A DNA stretch of 64,000 nucleotides from the NCBI GenBank assembly GCA_039818165.1, contig JBCBUL010000014.1, positions 1 through 64,000 of the forward strand, given 5' to 3'. This document shows, in pieces, positions 62,288 to 64,000 of this stretch. How positions within the stretch are numbered: position 1 is the stretch's first letter; the number at the start of each line of letters is the position of its first letter. The notes beneath the pieces were generated by a model, which ran no database searches, was not told the origin of the DNA, and saw nothing but the letters and a program-made list of their open reading frames with translations. Position numbers and translations under genes: made by a program. This DNA is from UBA5336 sp039818165. GTDB lineage: Bacteria > Pseudomonadota > Alphaproteobacteria > Caulobacterales > Hyphomonadaceae.

Positions 62288-63053
62288 GCTTGCCAGCGGC
62301 GATAAGCGCGTCGCGCTCCTGCAGCGTTAGCGGGCGCCACTTGCCCTCTGGCAATGTGCCGAGTTCCAGCGGTCCGATGCGCTCACGTTTCAAGTCGATG
62401 ACTCGGATGCCGACAAGGTCGCACATACGACGGATCTGCCGGTTGCGCCCCTCGCGCAGAACAAAGCGCAGCGTCTGCTCGCCCAGCCGCTCCACCACCG
62501 CCCGCTTCAGGCGGCGTCCATCCAGGGTCAGGCCGTGGCGCAGCTTCTCCAGCGCTGTCTCGGCAATCGCCCCGCGCACGCGCACAATATACTCCTTATC
62601 CATGTCGGACTCCGGCCCGATGACGGCCTTGGCCACCACGCCATCCTCCGAGAGGATCAGCAGGCCATGGCTGTCCTGGTCCAGCCGCCCAACGGGCGCG
62701 AGCTTGTGCCTGCGCCCGGGAATGACGTCGCTCGCCCCGTGTAAAGCCTTGCGCGTCAGCAGACGCACGGCCGGGATCTGATCGTCCTCGGGAGTACCAG
62801 AAACGATGCCCTCGGGCTTGTTCAACACAACGGTCAGCTTGTTCGCGAGCGCTGTGTTTCCGCGCTCTGAAACAGTCAGGGTTTCACCCGGTGAAATCTT
62901 GTGTCCGGGCGAGTCCAGCTTCCGGCCATTGATCAGGACCAGCCCCGCCTCAATCAGCCCTTCGGCCTCGCGCCGCGAGCACACACCCTGTTGTGCGAGC
63001 CACTTGTTCACGCGTACGGGTTCGCCGCCGTCATAGGTATAATTTTTGGCCAT
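62160..63053 (-). CDS. RsuA/RluB-family rRNA pseudouridine synthase
   Basis: 297 residues. S4 RNA-binding domain (RVNKWLAQQGVCSRREAEGL, about 14-33), then the synthase core with catalytic Asp in APVGRLDQDSHGLLIL, KEYIVRVRGA and LREGRNRQIRRMCDLVG. A 45-residue basic, low-complexity tail (RRGGQGQPRKGKPQSRRSS) follows and could bind RNA. AGGGAG sits four bases before the ATG. RluB, RluE and RsuA cannot be separated safely from sequence; RluB (23S rRNA) is the best guess. The tail is encoded opposite the CoxI-like gene. Confidence 0.92.
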   Translation of the reverse strand: MAKNYTYDGGEPVRVNKWLAQQGVCSRREAEGLIEAGLVLINGRKLDSPGHKISPGETLTVSERGNTALANKLTVVLNKPEGIVSGTPEDDQIPAVRLLTRKALHGASDVIPGRRHKLAPVGRLDQDSHGLLILSEDGVVAKAVIGPESDMDKEYIVRVRGAIAETALEKLRHGLTLDGRRLKRAVVERLGEQTLRFVLREGRNRQIRRMCDLVGIRVIDLKRERIGPLELGTLPEGKWRPLTLQERDALIAAGKPKTRPLGPRRQSASAPRRGGQGQPRKGKPQSRRSSRPGPAKR

Positions 63054-63219
63054 GGCGCTCCCTAGCAGAAGCTGATCTAGGCGCGCCAGTGATCTTGGCG
63101 CTGGCGCCAGAGACTCGCGCAACACGCGAATTGATTTTGGGAGATGCGCCGCGCCGTGCTTGAACCCCGGTCTTGGTTAACACCAACGGCTAGAAAAGAC
63201 CGTGAAGGAGATGGTGAGA

Positions 63220-64000
63220 ATGATCAAACAGCTCAAATGGATCGGTGCAGCAGGCAGCCTCCTGCTTGTGACCGCCTGCGCAACAACCCTGGAACCCGAT
63301 GGCCGACTGGACACAGCGCGTGACCGCGTGGAAGCCGCAGCCGCTTACGGCACATCCAGCACAGCCTATTCGCGCGCGGCAGGCTTCCTGGGCGACGCTG
63401 AAGCCGCCCTAGAATCTGGAGAAGCAAATACCTACGACAAGACCGTCGAACTCAGCGATGCCTATGCTCAGGTCGCCATTGCTGAAGGAGAGCTTGGTGA
63501 GGCCCGCGAGGCCGCCGATGGCCTTCGTTCAGACCTTGAGACCGCCTCCGGCGAAGCCATGCAGTGCAAGGCTGATCTGGCCGCCTGTCAGGCCGCGCCC
63601 CGCCCAACCGGGACAAGTATGAGCCAGACCCTGAACCTCCTGGCCGGCACCATGCGCTGCACCATGACCGACCGCGGCAGCGGAACCGTTGCACTGTCCT
63701 GCCCCGGCCTGGGCTTTGGCTTTGACCAATCCAAGCTCACCGTGGCGGGCGATGCACGGATGACAGCGCTGTCTCAGTTCCTCAGCACGTATGGCGGCGT
63801 TGCCGTTGAACTGGTCGGACATACCGACTCCACCGGTCCGGAAGTCTGGAACCAGTCCCTGTCAGAGCGCCGGGCTGCCGCAGCTTCCCGCTTCCTCCAA
63901 AATGAAGGCATTTCCGCCGGGCGGATCGCAACGTCTGGTGAGGGCGAAACCTCTCCCGTTGCCAGCAATGACACCCGCGCGGGCCGGGCCCAGAACCGCC
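63220..64000 (+). CDS. OmpA-family lipoprotein, 3' end beyond the window
   Basis: Open from ATG 63220 (GGAG nine bases upstream) to the window edge, at least 260 residues. Lipobox LLVTAC (lipid Cys at residue 20), then an Ala-rich helical, probably coiled-coil region (about 30-125) with Cys residues in MQCKADLAACQ. A peptidoglycan-binding OmpA C-terminal domain follows: GFGFDQSKLTVAGDARMTAL, VGHTDSTGPEVWNQSLSERR and ISAGRIATSGEGETSPVASN. It ties the outer membrane to peptidoglycan. The final residues (AGRAQNR) are close to the usual end of the domain. Confidence 0.9.
   Translation, partial: MIKQLKWIGAAGSLLLVTACATTLEPDGRLDTARDRVEAAAAYGTSSTAYSRAAGFLGDAEAALESGEANTYDKTVELSDAYAQVAIAEGELGEAREAADGLRSDLETASGEAMQCKADLAACQAAPRPTGTSMSQTLNLLAGTMRCTMTDRGSGTVALSCPGLGFGFDQSKLTVAGDARMTALSQFLSTYGGVAVELVGHTDSTGPEVWNQSLSERRAAAASRFLQNEGISAGRIATSGEGETSPVASNDTRAGRAQNR

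Noticed and set aside
63173..63186. TTGGT-TAAC-ACCAA inverted repeat upstream of the OmpA-family gene
   Set aside because: Five-base arms only; common by chance and not linked to any recognisable promoter.

Overview
The window looks like chromosome from a heterotrophic, probably marine alphaproteobacterium close to Caulobacterales, Hyphomonadales or Parvularculales (inference). The evidence is an HdaA-type replication regulator upstream of ppk and ppx, a GAAC-N7-GAAC SOS box of the alphaproteobacterial type in front of imuB-dnaE2, a complete Entner-Doudoroff gene set, a TonB receptor beside sugar genes, and uniformly GC-rich coding sequence with many 4-base ATGA/GTGA/TTGA gene overlaps. I saw no rRNA, tRNA, CRISPR array, IS element, integrase or phage gene.

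Layout. 1-2.7 kb: end of an unknown gene, a tightly coupled unknown pair, and a TetR regulator. 2.8-4.4 kb: purMN. 4.5-9.9 kb: overlapping operon DUF2066-hdaA-ppk1-ppx. 10-16.6 kb: small RTX protein, then zwf-pgl-edd-glk with eda divergent, giving a full route from glucose or glucose-6-P to pyruvate and glyceraldehyde-3-P. 16.7-32.1 kb: GH42 beta-galactosidase, glpK/glpD (divergent, with three GlpR-like boxes), a TonB receptor carrying an in-frame amber codon, an SSS-family symporter, glpR, GH36 alpha-galactosidase, galT and galK. Galactose release and use is interleaved with glycerol use. This suggests a locus for galactosyl-glycerols, such as floridoside or the digalactosyl-glycerol head group of plastid lipids.

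32.1-40.3 kb: a ThuA-like lipoprotein facing an operon of Gfo/Idh/MocA oxidoreductase, two TIM-barrel isomerase-like proteins, an MFS carrier, a GMC oxidoreductase with its Tat-signal subunit, and a cupin. Four products carry lipobox signals, so this looks like a partly periplasmic 3-keto-glycoside type pathway. A LacI-type palindrome lies in its divergent promoter region. 40.4-47 kb: a small secreted protein, a roughly 1440-residue surface protein with seven Ig/PKD-like repeats and a beta-barrel, and a LuxR-type regulator fused to an alpha/beta-hydrolase domain whose catalytic Ser and His positions appear exchanged. 47.2-52.4 kb: imuB-dnaE2 mutagenic polymerase operon under a LexA box, with no imuA next to it.

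52.5-59.8 kb: potassium-channel-like protein, DUF1622 protein, and a divergent redox cluster with three different Rieske-domain proteins: a TPP enzyme with a frameshift, an FMN glutamate-synthase-like enzyme and a b-heme membrane protein. Two tiny membrane proteins and a Cys-rich exported protein complete it. I could not assign this cluster to a known pathway. 59.8-64 kb: TPR protein, SDR protein, a shortened CoxI-like membrane protein lacking key haem ligands, an RsuA/RluB-type pseudouridine synthase overlapping it antisense, and the start of an OmpA-family lipoprotein that runs off the window.

Gene starts were chosen from visible Shine-Dalgarno sequences, overlaps and family length. All functional calls come from reading motifs, not from database searches.
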